Source: Marvinbryantia sp964455335
Lineage (GTDB): Bacteria; Bacillota; Clostridia; Lachnospirales; Lachnospiraceae
Length of the DNA: 7,579 nucleotides
Direction: 5' to 3'
NCBI GenBank assembly: GCA_964455335.1
Contig: CAYVVW010000098.1
Coordinates: 1-7,579, forward strand
The notes below the pieces were generated by a model, which saw only the letters and a program-made list of their open reading frames with translations, searched no databases and was not told where the DNA came from. Within the stretch, counting starts at the first letter, position 1; each line of letters starts with the position of its first letter. Below are positions 1-6,197 of this stretch, piece after piece. The translations under genes and the position numbers were made by a program.

Positions 1-31
1 TTGAATTGCGGGGGCGGTGCTTTTTTTTTTT
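1..31 (+). terminator. Possible right half of an upstream terminator
   Basis: The window opens with a G+C-rich stretch (GGGGGCGGTGC, 10-20) followed by eleven T residues (21-31). This is how the descending arm and U-tract of an intrinsic terminator look. The matching left arm would lie before base 1, so the hairpin cannot be confirmed. If real, it ends the transcript of the preceding gene and separates it from the moxR operon. A simple homopolymer next to a GC-rich stretch is the alternative. Confidence 0.35.
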
Positions 32-34
32 ACA

Positions 35-76
35 ATTGCAATGATAGGAAATATATTTGCTGTTTCCTATGGCAAT
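35..76. repeat. Inverted repeat overlapping the moxR promoter -35 region
   Basis: ATAGGAAA (44-51) and TTTCCTAT (63-70) are perfect 8-bp inverted arms around an 11-base centre. They are flanked by a second pair, ATTGC (35-39) and GCAAT (72-76). The right arms cover the position expected for the -35 element of the promoter whose -10 is at 93-98, which is a typical place for an operator. No regulator is encoded in the window, so the binding protein is unknown. It could also simply form a hairpin or cruciform. Confidence 0.45.
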
Positions 77-98
77 CTCACACCAGATCTGTTATGAT
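70..98 (+). promoter_or_regulatory. Candidate extended -10 promoter of the moxR operon
   Basis: TATGAT (93-98) matches the -10 consensus at five of six bases and is preceded by TGT (90-92), giving an extended -10 element. The -35 position 17 bp upstream (70-75, TGGCAA) is weak, as is usual for extended -10 promoters. Transcription would start near 105, leaving a leader of about 40 nt before the moxR ATG. It is the only good candidate upstream of the three-gene operon. Confidence 0.5.
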
Positions 99-146
99 GG
101 GGATGTTCGGGGAATACGCTGATTTTGCAAGGGGAGGCAGTTGCTT

Positions 147-1091
147 ATGGGAGAGTCAGTTTTACAGGCATTGAGGGAGAATCTTGCCCGCGTGGTGATC
201 GGCAATGAGCGGACCATTGACTTGACGCTCATTTGCCTGCTGGCGAATGGTCACATTTTGCTGCAGGATGTTCCGGGAACGGGAAAGACGGTGCTGGCAA
301 AATCGCTTGCCCGCTCTATCCGCGCGAAGTTTGGCCGTGTGCAATTCACGCCGGATTTGCTTCCATCGGACGTGACGGGCCTGAATTATTTTCATGCAAA
401 AACGGGGGAGTTTGTGTTTGCGCAAGGCCCTGTGTTTTGCAACATTTTGCTGGCGGACGAGATCAACCGCGCCACGCCCAAGACGCAGAGCAGCCTGTTG
501 GAATGTATGGCGGAGCGCCAAGTGACGGTGGAAAAGGAGACGCACGCGCTCTCGGAGCCGTTTTTGGTCATCGCCACGCAAAATCCCCTGGAGACCCTCG
601 GCACGTTTCCGCTGCCGGAGGCACAGATGGACCGGTTTTTGATGCGGATTTCCATGGAGCCCCTTTCGGAGGGGCAGGAGTGTGCCATGGTGAACCGGTT
701 TTTGGCCGATGAGCCATTGGAGAGCCTGGAAGCCGTTTGCTCCAAGGAGGAGATCACGCGGCTGCAAGGGGAATGCCGGCAGGTCGCCATCCACCCCGAT
801 TTGCTGGGGTATCTCGTCGCCGTGGTTCACGCCACCCGCCGCCACGCGCAGGTGGAGGCCGGCGTAAGCCCGAGGGGAACTTTGGCGTTTGTGCGAGCCG
901 CGCAGGCCTGCGCAATGCTGCGCGGGCGCTCCTTTGTGACGCCGGAAGACATCAAGCAAGTGGCGTCGCCTGTGTTGGCGCACCGGCTTCACCTGTTGTC
1001 GGGCATTGGGGAGGAAAAACTTGCGTCGCACATTGTCAATGAGATTCTTGCGACAGTTCCCCTGCCGACAGAGGATTGGGGGAAACGTTAA
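147..1091 (+). CDS. MoxR-family AAA+ ATPase
   Basis: This is a cytosolic AAA+ ATPase of the MoxR group, thought to act as a chaperone or remodelling motor for partner proteins encoded beside it. Counting from the Met at 147 (314 aa), it shows a Walker A motif PGTGKT at about 43-48, a Walker B motif LLADEIN at about 101-107, sensor 1 ATQNP at 143-147, a DRF arginine-finger region near 162, and a SPRGT sensor 2 segment in the C-terminal helical lid. The length is normal for the family. A TTG at 141 is in frame, but GGGGAGG (131-137) sits only 3 nt before it and 9 nt before the ATG at 147, so ATG is preferred. The stop codon is directly followed by the DUF58 start, and moxR-DUF58 pairing is the classic context. 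The family call is firm; the substrate is unknown. Confidence 0.95.
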   Translation: MGESVLQALRENLARVVIGNERTIDLTLICLLANGHILLQDVPGTGKTVLAKSLARSIRAKFGRVQFTPDLLPSDVTGLNYFHAKTGEFVFAQGPVFCNILLADEINRATPKTQSSLLECMAERQVTVEKETHALSEPFLVIATQNPLETLGTFPLPEAQMDRFLMRISMEPLSEGQECAMVNRFLADEPLESLEAVCSKEEITRLQGECRQVAIHPDLLGYLVAVVHATRRHAQVEAGVSPRGTLAFVRAAQACAMLRGRSFVTPEDIKQVASPVLAHRLHLLSGIGEEKLASHIVNEILATVPLPTEDWGKR

Positions 1092-2231
1092 ATGGTTGCG
1101 CTGCTTTTGCTTTGTGTGCTGTTCGCGTTTGTCCTGCAGGAGTGGGTTTACCGCAAGGGATGGGACAAAAATCTGTCTGTGCGCGTGTCCTTTGTGGATG
1201 CGTATGCCTACGAGGGTGACACGTCTTACCTGCGGGAGGAAATCGCCAACGACAAGCTGCTGCCCCTGCCTGCATTGGAGGTGCGCCTTGCCATCAGCCG
1301 CAACCTTGCGTTTGCAAAGGAAGCGAAAGCAAACTCCAACGTGACAGACCAAAGCTATAAACGGGACGTGTTTTCGTTTTTGTTCCACCAAAAAGTGATT
1401 CACACGCTGCCGTTTCTTTGCAAGCGGCGCGGGTTTTATCGGATTTCCACGGCGGAGGCGGTGGGCTGCGACTTGTTTTTTTCCGCTCGGTACTGTCGGG
1501 ATGAGCCGCAGCAGACGCAGTTTTACGTATATCCCCGCCAGGTGGACGCGCGCCGCATACGCCTGGTCTGCCAGACGGTCACGGGTATGGCGCGGGCAAA
1601 GAGCCGCCTGTACCCAGACCCCTATGAATTTGCGGGCATTCGGGAATACCGCCAGGATGCGATGCGCCAAATCAATTGGAAGGCTTCCGCCAAAAGCGGC
1701 AAATGGATGGTCAACCAATATGATTCGACTACGAACATTTGTGTGACATTGGTGCTGGACGTGGAGGATGCCAACATCCTGCGCTCCGATCTGCTGACGG
1801 AGGAGGCCATTCGCATCGCTTCGTCGCTTGCCGCCCGCATTGAGAAAGAAGAGATGGAAATGCGACTCGCGAGCAACGCGGTCTATGACAGCCACGCGGG
1901 GGAGGATATGCAAAAAGAAGCCCTTTTCTGGCACGCGAAACCGGGGGCGGGGCATTTGCGGGAGCTCAACCGCAAGCTCGCCTGCATCGATCTCGTCCAG
2001 CCCGCGCGGCCGCTGCTGGAGTTGCTGGAAAAAGAGGCGCAGGCGAGGCGAACCGGGCAAATTTATGTGCTGATTTCCAAAAATCAGGATGCGTCCATCC
2101 TGGAACGCCTGCGGGCGCTCGCGGCAGGCGGGGAGGTGCTGTGGGTCGTGCCGGTGATGCCGGGAGCGGACATTTCCCTGCGAGGCACCCAGGGGGTACG
2201 CATGATGCGATGGGAGGTCGGGCAGCCATGA
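1092..2231 (+). CDS. DUF58 domain protein, partner of the MoxR ATPase
   Basis: This 379-aa protein begins with one hydrophobic segment (about residues 2-17), so it is probably membrane-anchored with most of the chain on one face. The DUF58 signature is clear: GIREYRQDAMRQINWKASAK at about 182-201, preceded by YPDPYEF. A following beta-strand, VTLVLDVED (218-226), corresponds to the start of a von Willebrand A-like fold. The usual metal-binding DxSxS is not preserved there (it reads DVEDAN), so metal binding in the classic way is doubtful. The start ATG follows the moxR TAA with no spacer, and only a weak G-rich site precedes it, implying translational coupling. Its stop codon overlaps the next gene (ATGA, 2228-2231). 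By family precedent it works with MoxR, often in cell envelope functions; the exact role is not known. Confidence 0.9.
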   Translation: MVALLLLCVLFAFVLQEWVYRKGWDKNLSVRVSFVDAYAYEGDTSYLREEIANDKLLPLPALEVRLAISRNLAFAKEAKANSNVTDQSYKRDVFSFLFHQKVIHTLPFLCKRRGFYRISTAEAVGCDLFFSARYCRDEPQQTQFYVYPRQVDARRIRLVCQTVTGMARAKSRLYPDPYEFAGIREYRQDAMRQINWKASAKSGKWMVNQYDSTTNICVTLVLDVEDANILRSDLLTEEAIRIASSLAARIEKEEMEMRLASNAVYDSHAGEDMQKEALFWHAKPGAGHLRELNRKLACIDLVQPARPLLELLEKEAQARRTGQIYVLISKNQDASILERLRALAAGGEVLWVVPVMPGADISLRGTQGVRMMRWEVGQP

Positions 2232-3496
2232 AATTGCGAAAATCGGGGGATAACCTTGGGTTGGCGGTTTTGTCGTGGGTACATTTGCTGCTCTTGGCGG
2301 GTGCGCTCTACTTGCTGGAATCGCTTGTGTATGAGACGCGCACCCCGCAGTCGCTTCTCGCGGACGCCCTGTGGCTGGCCATTCCCATTGTCCTTAGCTG
2401 GGTGGCCATTCGCGCGCTGGGGTCTCTGGTGGCGTATTTGGCGGTTGGCGTCGCGGTCTGCGCGGGGATGGCGTGGCTGTCTCATGCGTTTTTGACGGCA
2501 GCGCTTTCCGTGAGCCTGTTTGCCATCCGCGGGTACGCGCGCGTGAAAAAAGGGCGCGCCAACCAGCTCATGCGGGAAATGCCCGGGGCGGCGGGGGCGC
2601 AAATGCCGCGTGACACCTGGGAAATCCCCACGTTTTTGGACAGGCCAAGCCCGGGGCACTGGGCGTGGTTCGTCGCCTGCTATGCGGCTTGCATCTACAC
2701 CAAAAAAGTTGCGCTGCTCCCATGGGAATTTTTCTTATTGTTTGTGGATGTGTTTGTCTGTTTCGTATTCTCGTATTTAGACCATATGTGGCGTTTTATA
2801 CGGGAAAACCGCAAATTGGCAAATCTGCCCGCACATTCCATCCAGAAAGTGGGCGGCATCGTCCTGTTTGCCAGCGCGATGGCACTCTTTGTGCTGGTGC
2901 TGCCGTCCGCGCTCTACGGGAAAGAGCCGCTGGTCGATTTTCGTCCGCGGATGCGGCCCGTTCCGGCGGCGCGCCATGTGGAAACGGAAAGCCCGCAGCT
3001 GCCGGATAATTTTGACGGCGCGGATCTGAGTGCCATCGCGGGAGAGCCTGTCCATCTTCCCGCCTGGCTTGAGGCGGCCGCGCAGATCTTTTTGTACCTG
3101 ACGGTGCTGGCGGCGGCGGTCGGGATCTTGGCGGTTCTTTGGCGCGTTTGCCGCAACGCCCTTTCCTATTTTGCGCAAGGCGAAGAGGATGAAATCTATT
3201 TTCTCGGAGTAGAGGAAAAAAGCTACCTGGGCAGAAACGGCCGCGGCAGGCGGCGGGGGCGCGCGCAGGAGCGTGCCATTGACAAAAAGATAAGGAAATT
3301 GTATAAAAAGAAAATACGCGGCGCACTAAAAGTCAAGCCGGGCGGGTGGGAAACCCCCACGGAACTGGAAAACAAGGCGGGGCTGGCAAACGAAATGCAA
3401 GAGAGCAACCTGCACGACTTGTATGAACGGGCGCGCTACGCGCCGCAGGGGTGCGGGGATTTGGCACGATGGAACATCGTGCAGAATTCCCGATAG
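2228..3496 (+). CDS. Multi-pass membrane protein with DUF4129-like C-terminal tail
   Basis: This 422-aa protein has hydrophobic segments at roughly 11-34, 45-65, 66-101 (two helices), 145-158 with 162-183, 209-230 and 283-305, so about six to eight membrane passes. A polar, probably extracytoplasmic stretch (231-281) lies before the last helix. The C-terminal ~115 residues are charged (RGRGRRRGR-like basic patch, then KIRKLYKKKI, PTEL, and LHDLYERARYA near 396-404). This pattern resembles the DUF4129 tail found after transglutaminase-type membrane proteins in MoxR operons, but no transglutaminase Cys-His-Asp domain is visible. The ATG at 2228 is supported by GGGAGG (2212-2217) with 10-nt spacing and by the 4-nt ATGA overlap with the DUF58 gene; an upstream in-frame ATG inside that gene is less likely. 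It is probably the membrane partner of the MoxR-DUF58 pair. The DUF4129 assignment is from pattern only. Confidence 0.82.
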   Translation: MKLRKSGDNLGLAVLSWVHLLLLAGALYLLESLVYETRTPQSLLADALWLAIPIVLSWVAIRALGSLVAYLAVGVAVCAGMAWLSHAFLTAALSVSLFAIRGYARVKKGRANQLMREMPGAAGAQMPRDTWEIPTFLDRPSPGHWAWFVACYAACIYTKKVALLPWEFFLLFVDVFVCFVFSYLDHMWRFIRENRKLANLPAHSIQKVGGIVLFASAMALFVLVLPSALYGKEPLVDFRPRMRPVPAARHVETESPQLPDNFDGADLSAIAGEPVHLPAWLEAAAQIFLYLTVLAAAVGILAVLWRVCRNALSYFAQGEEDEIYFLGVEEKSYLGRNGRGRRRGRAQERAIDKKIRKLYKKKIRGALKVKPGGWETPTELENKAGLANEMQESNLHDLYERARYAPQGCGDLARWNIVQNSR

Positions 3497-3510
3497 GAGA
3501 AAATCATACA

Positions 3511-3543
3511 TATCGTAAGCGGCAAATTTTGTCTTTCACGATA
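3511..3543. repeat. Palindromic repeat, copy 1
   Basis: TATCGT (3511-3516) pairs perfectly with ACGATA (3538-3543), and the inner arms GGCAAA and TTTTGTC close around a centre at 3527. The 23 bases 3511-3533 are identical to 3825-3847. It starts 14 bases after the stop codon of the membrane protein gene. It could fold as an RNA hairpin at the operon end, but no T-tract follows. It may be a REP-like or transposon-end sequence. Confidence 0.75.
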
Positions 3544-3569
3544 GTAAATAATGGTAGGATGCCAAGGTA

Positions 3570-3607
3570 TATCGTAAACGACAAAACGATTTTCGCCTTC
3601 GTCGTTT
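3570..3607. repeat. Degenerate half-copy of the palindrome with its own stem
   Basis: TATCGTAAACGACAAAA (3570-3586) matches the reverse complement of the right arm of the copy at 3824-3858 in 16 of 17 positions. AAACGAC (3576-3582) also pairs with GTCGTTT (3601-3607) across an 18-base loop, giving a different hairpin from the full copies. A further weak echo, CGTAAGCAGC, follows at 3623-3632. Confidence 0.6.
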
Positions 3608-3663
3608 GCTGCGCCGAATTTGCGTAAGCAGCGTGATTCCATGGCGTATCCACGGGGCAGGTT

Positions 3664-3812
3664 GTCCGAAAACCTAGACGTGTACTTTGCAAGTGGGGGA
3701 TGGCAACAGGAACTGTGACGAAATACTGCAAAAGTGGAGTCATCACGGAATAATCGCGTACACTTGGAACGGAAAGTGGGAGTCAATGACCGCAACGAGA
3801 CAGTTTTCGGAC
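3664..3812. repeat. Long-spaced 10-bp inverted repeat
   Basis: GTCCGAAAAC (3664-3673) and GTTTTCGGAC (3803-3812) are perfect inverted arms 129 bases apart. Inside them, GTGTAC (3680-3685) and GTACAC (3758-3763) form a second nested pair. CCTAGAC (3673-3679) is also complementary to GTCTAGG (3814-3820), but in an order that cannot form together with the 10-bp stem. This may be a folded RNA or the body of a small non-autonomous element; no known RNA family was recognised. Confidence 0.5.
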
Positions 3813-3823
3813 GGTCTAGGGGG

Positions 3824-3858
3824 CTATCGTAAGCGGCAAATTTTGTCGTTTACAATAG
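3824..3858. repeat. Palindromic repeat, copy 2
   Basis: This 35-base palindrome is centred on 3841, with outer arms CTATCGTAAGCGGCAAA and TTTGTCGTTTACAATAG. In RNA only one position (3828 against 3854) fails to pair if G-U pairs are allowed, so it would fold into a 17-bp-arm hairpin. It shares 23 identical bases with 3511-3533. It lies 83 bases upstream of the thrS start codon, so it falls in or near the thrS promoter or leader. Confidence 0.8.
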
Positions 3859-3870
3859 CAGACACTGGAT

Positions 3871-3912
3871 ATTGATAGATACATATTGACACATATTGGT
3901 AGGCGTTGGTAG
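3871..3912. repeat. Degenerate 10-bp direct repeats before thrS
   Basis: ACATATTG occurs at 3881-3888 and 3891-3898, and TTGGTAG at 3896-3902 and 3906-3912, all with a 10-bp period. The preceding block ATTGATAGAT (3871-3880) is a weaker relative. The spacing places each unit on the same face of the helix. It may be slippage or a binding region; no factor can be named. Confidence 0.45.
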
Positions 3913-3941
3913 ACAAAGACAAAAAGAAGGGAGTGCACAGG

Positions 3942-5861
3942 ATGATTGTCACATTGAAGGATGGTTCCAAACGGGAGTATGACAGGCCGATGTCGGTCAT
4001 CGACATTGCGGCGGATATCAGCGAGGGGCTGGCGCGCGTCGCCACGGCCGGCGCGGTTGACGGGGAGACGGTGGATTTGCGCACGGTGGTGGATCGGGAT
4101 TGCGCCCTGCAGATTTTCACGTTTGACAGCCCGGAGGGCGCCGCCGCGTTTCGCCACACCACATCGCACATTTTGGCGCAGGCCGTCAAGCGTCTGTTTC
4201 CCGATGTGCGGCTCGCCATTGGCCCTGCCATTGCGGACGGGTTTTATTATGACATTGACAGTGACACGCCGCTGACGGCGGAAGACCTTGAAAAGATCGA
4301 AAAAGAGATGAAGCAGATCGTCAAGGAAGGGTATGCCATCACGCGCTTTACGAAGCCCAGAGACGAGGCGATTCGCTATTTCACGGAAAAAGGAGAGCCA
4401 TACAAGGTGGAGCTGATCGAGGATTTGCCGGAGGACGCCGAGATCAGTTTTTACCAGCAGGGCGAGTTTGTGGACCTTTGCGCCGGCCCGCATTTGATGA
4501 GCACAAAGCCCGTGAAGGCGTTGAAGCTGACGAGCCTTGCGGGCGCATATTGGAGGGGCAGCGAGAAAAATAAGATGCTGACGCGCATTTATGGCACGTC
4601 TTTCCCGAAGAAGGCGGATTTGGACGCTTACCTCACCCGCTTGGAGGAGGCGAAAAAGCGCGACCACAGAAAGCTCGGACGCCAGCTCGGCCTGTTCCTA
4701 CTGCGGGACGAAGGCCCGGGATTTCCGTTTTACCTGCCAAAGGGCATGGTCTTGAAAAATACGCTGCTGGACTACTGGAGGGAAATCCACCGCAAGGCGG
4801 GGTATGTGGAGATTTCCACGCCGATTTTGCTCAACCGCCAGCTCTGGGAAAAATCCGGGCATTGGGATCATTACCAGGAAAATATGTATACGACGGTCAT
4901 TGACGACACCGATTTTGCCGTCAAGCCGATGAACTGCCCGGGCGGCATTTTGGTTTACCAGTCTGAGCCGCGCTCTTACAGGGATCTGCCCTTGCGCCTG
5001 GGCGAGCTGGGGCTTGTGCACCGCCACGAAAAGTCCGGGCAGCTGCACGGCCTGATGCGCGTGCGCTGCTTCACCCAGGACGATGCGCACATCTTTATGA
5101 CCCCGGAACAGGTCAAGGAGGAGATCAAGGGTGTCGCGCGGCTGATCGACGAGGTGTATGGCCTGTTTGGGTTTTCGTACCATGTGGAACTGTCCACGCG
5201 CCCGGAGGATTCGATGGGAAGCGATGAGGACTGGGAGATGGCGACGGATGCCCTGCGCAGCGCGTTGGACGATTTGGGGCTGCCGTATGTCGTCAATGAG
5301 GGAGACGGCGCGTTTTACGGTCCGAAGATCGATTTCCACCTGGAGGACTCCATCGGGAGGACCTGGCAGTGCGGCACGATACAGCTTGACTTCCAGCTGC
5401 CCTTGCGGTTCGGTCTGGAATACACGGGCGCGGACGGCGAGCCGCACCGCCCGATTATGATTCACCGCGTGGTATTTGGGTCTGTGGAGCGCTTTATCGG
5501 CATCCTGATCGAGCACTTTGCGGGCGCGTTCCCCACCTGGCTTTCCCCGGAGCAAGTGCGCGTGCTGCCCATTTCCGACAAGCACCTCGACTATGCAAGG
5601 GAGGTCAACCGGCAGCTTTTGGAGCAGGGCATCCGCTCCTCCGTGGACGAGCGCGCGGAAAAAATCGGCTACAAAATCCGCGAGGCGCAGATGGCAAAGC
5701 TGCCCTACATGCTGGTGGTCGGGCAAAAAGAAGAGGAGGAAGGTCTAGTCGCCGTGCGCAGCCGCGCGGGGGGCGACGAGGGCCAAAAGAGCCTCGGGGA
5801 ATTTGCCACGGCCGTCCTGGAAGAAGTGCGCGCGAGGGCGACATCCGCAAATCAATCGTAG
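3942..5861 (+). CDS. thrS: Threonyl-tRNA synthetase
   Basis: This cytosolic class II synthetase charges tRNA-Thr with threonine. The 639-aa chain has the usual length and all domains: an N-terminal TGS domain (about 1-62), an editing domain with H72-x3-H76 and C180-x3-H184 that removes mischarged serine, a class II core from about 245 to 530, and a C-terminal anticodon-binding domain (about 535-639). Motif 2 is visible at RHEKSGQLHGLMRVR (361-375) and motif 3 around GSVERFIGILIEHF (513-526). The zinc ligands are C332 (MNCPGG), H383 (DDAHIF) and H508 (IMIHRV). The ATG at 3942 has AAGGGAG (3927-3933) 8 nt upstream; the in-frame TTG at 3906 and GTG at 3933 are poorer. The gene order with infC-rpmI-rplT matches that of many bacteria including E. 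coli. No T-box is evident. The assignment is secure. Confidence 0.98.
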   Translation: MIVTLKDGSKREYDRPMSVIDIAADISEGLARVATAGAVDGETVDLRTVVDRDCALQIFTFDSPEGAAAFRHTTSHILAQAVKRLFPDVRLAIGPAIADGFYYDIDSDTPLTAEDLEKIEKEMKQIVKEGYAITRFTKPRDEAIRYFTEKGEPYKVELIEDLPEDAEISFYQQGEFVDLCAGPHLMSTKPVKALKLTSLAGAYWRGSEKNKMLTRIYGTSFPKKADLDAYLTRLEEAKKRDHRKLGRQLGLFLLRDEGPGFPFYLPKGMVLKNTLLDYWREIHRKAGYVEISTPILLNRQLWEKSGHWDHYQENMYTTVIDDTDFAVKPMNCPGGILVYQSEPRSYRDLPLRLGELGLVHRHEKSGQLHGLMRVRCFTQDDAHIFMTPEQVKEEIKGVARLIDEVYGLFGFSYHVELSTRPEDSMGSDEDWEMATDALRSALDDLGLPYVVNEGDGAFYGPKIDFHLEDSIGRTWQCGTIQLDFQLPLRFGLEYTGADGEPHRPIMIHRVVFGSVERFIGILIEHFAGAFPTWLSPEQVRVLPISDKHLDYAREVNRQLLEQGIRSSVDERAEKIGYKIREAQMAKLPYMLVVGQKEEEEGLVAVRSRAGGDEGQKSLGEFATAVLEEVRARATSANQS

Positions 5862-5904
5862 AGCATGTTTGACAGCGTTTCCGGTTTCCCAGATTCGGCG
5901 GATG

Positions 5905-5923
5905 ACCTTGCGCTACCTTGCGC
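5905..5923. repeat. 10-bp tandem repeat ACCTTGCGC
   Basis: ACCTTGCGC occurs at 5905-5913 and 5915-5923, separated by one base. It lies in the loop of the weak stem 5897-5930. No role can be given. Confidence 0.55.
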
Positions 5924-5972
5924 ATTCGCCAGCAAATTGTAAGAACACACATCCGCCAACAAATCGTAAGAA
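5924..5972. repeat. 27-bp period tandem repeat upstream of the infC promoter
   Basis: Positions 5924-5945 and 5951-5972 match at 19 of 22 bases, sharing CGCC, CAAAT and GTAAGAA, at a period of 27 bp. The second copy ends 5 bases before the -35 element of the infC promoter, so the pair occupies the region where UP elements or activators bind. It contains ATCGTAAG (5963-5970), a short echo of the palindromic repeat family near thrS. Confidence 0.6.
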
Positions 5973-5977
5973 TGTTC

Positions 5978-6006
5978 TTGACACCGCCCTGCCGGCATGT
6001 TATGCT
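5978..6006 (+). promoter_or_regulatory. Promoter of infC-rpmI-rplT
   Basis: A perfect -35 TTGACA (5978-5983) is followed by a 17-bp spacer and the -10 TATGCT (6001-6006), which is extended by TGT (5998-6000). Transcription should start near 6013. This sigma-A type promoter gives the ribosomal genes their own transcript independent of thrS and leaves a leader of about 200 nt before infC. Confidence 0.8.
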
Positions 6007-6129
6007 AGACGGGCATGAAAAGAAAAAGCATGACGGATCACAAGCAGAGTGTCCACTCTCACCGCAGCACGCCGAAGTGACTGATGGTTTTGCCGTACCG
6101 ATGCCGAAGGGATTTCCTTTTGGACGTTT

Positions 6130-6162
6130 ACGCGTGGGCAGTTTGTGTCCACGCGTTTTTTT
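6130..6162 (+). terminator. Leader attenuator (intrinsic terminator)
   Basis: ACGCGTGGGCA (6130-6140) pairs with TGTCCACGCGT (6146-6156), giving an 11-bp stem with one G-U pair and a 5-nt loop. The stem runs into seven T residues (6156-6162). It lies about 50 bases before infC, inside the leader, so it must be bypassed for the operon to be expressed. Confidence 0.9.
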
Positions 6163-6197
6163 GCGCAACAGCTTGTGCGCCATGCCGGAGGATTCTT

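Larger units (their letters stand above)
3497..3941. other. Gene-free spacer between the moxR operon and thrS
   Basis: This 445-base stretch has only short open frames that are spread over repeats, lack ribosome binding sites and do not resemble proteins. It contains two 33-35-bp palindromes (3511-3543 and 3824-3858), degenerate half-copies (3570-3586 and around 3623-3632), a 10-bp inverted repeat with arms at 3664-3673 and 3803-3812, and decamer repeats just before thrS. A possible -10 (TACAAT, 3851-3856) lies within the second palindrome with a poor -35. No T-box core motif and no terminator with a T-tract was seen. Confidence 0.7.
5862..5977. other. Spacer after thrS, first part
   Basis: No gene and no T-tracted terminator is seen after the thrS stop, so thrS transcription may continue into infC. 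The region contains a weak stem (GGCGGATG, 5897-5904, with CATTCGCC, 5923-5930) and the tandem repeats listed separately. The rest of the 352-base gap, up to the infC start, is promoter and leader. Confidence 0.5.

Noticed and set aside
162..2060. A 632-codon open frame on the minus strand
   Set aside because: It lies antisense to the MoxR and DUF58 genes, has no ribosome binding site, and its low-complexity Arg/His/Gln-rich translation is typical of a GC-rich shadow frame.
3751..3812. TGGAACGG-like sequence as a T-box antiterminator
   Set aside because: The conserved T-box core is not matched, and no terminator hairpin with a T-tract follows before thrS.
3886..3915. TTGACA at 3886-3891 as the thrS promoter
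   Set aside because: The -10 position is poor, and transcription would begin about six bases before the ribosome binding site. It may be chance within the decamer repeats.
3816..4667. A 283-codon minus-strand frame running from thrS into the spacer
   Set aside because: It crosses a palindromic repeat and is antisense to the thrS TGS and editing domains; no start signals are seen.
4698..5726. A 342-codon minus-strand open frame inside thrS
   Set aside because: It is fully antisense to a secure thrS reading frame and resembles no protein family.
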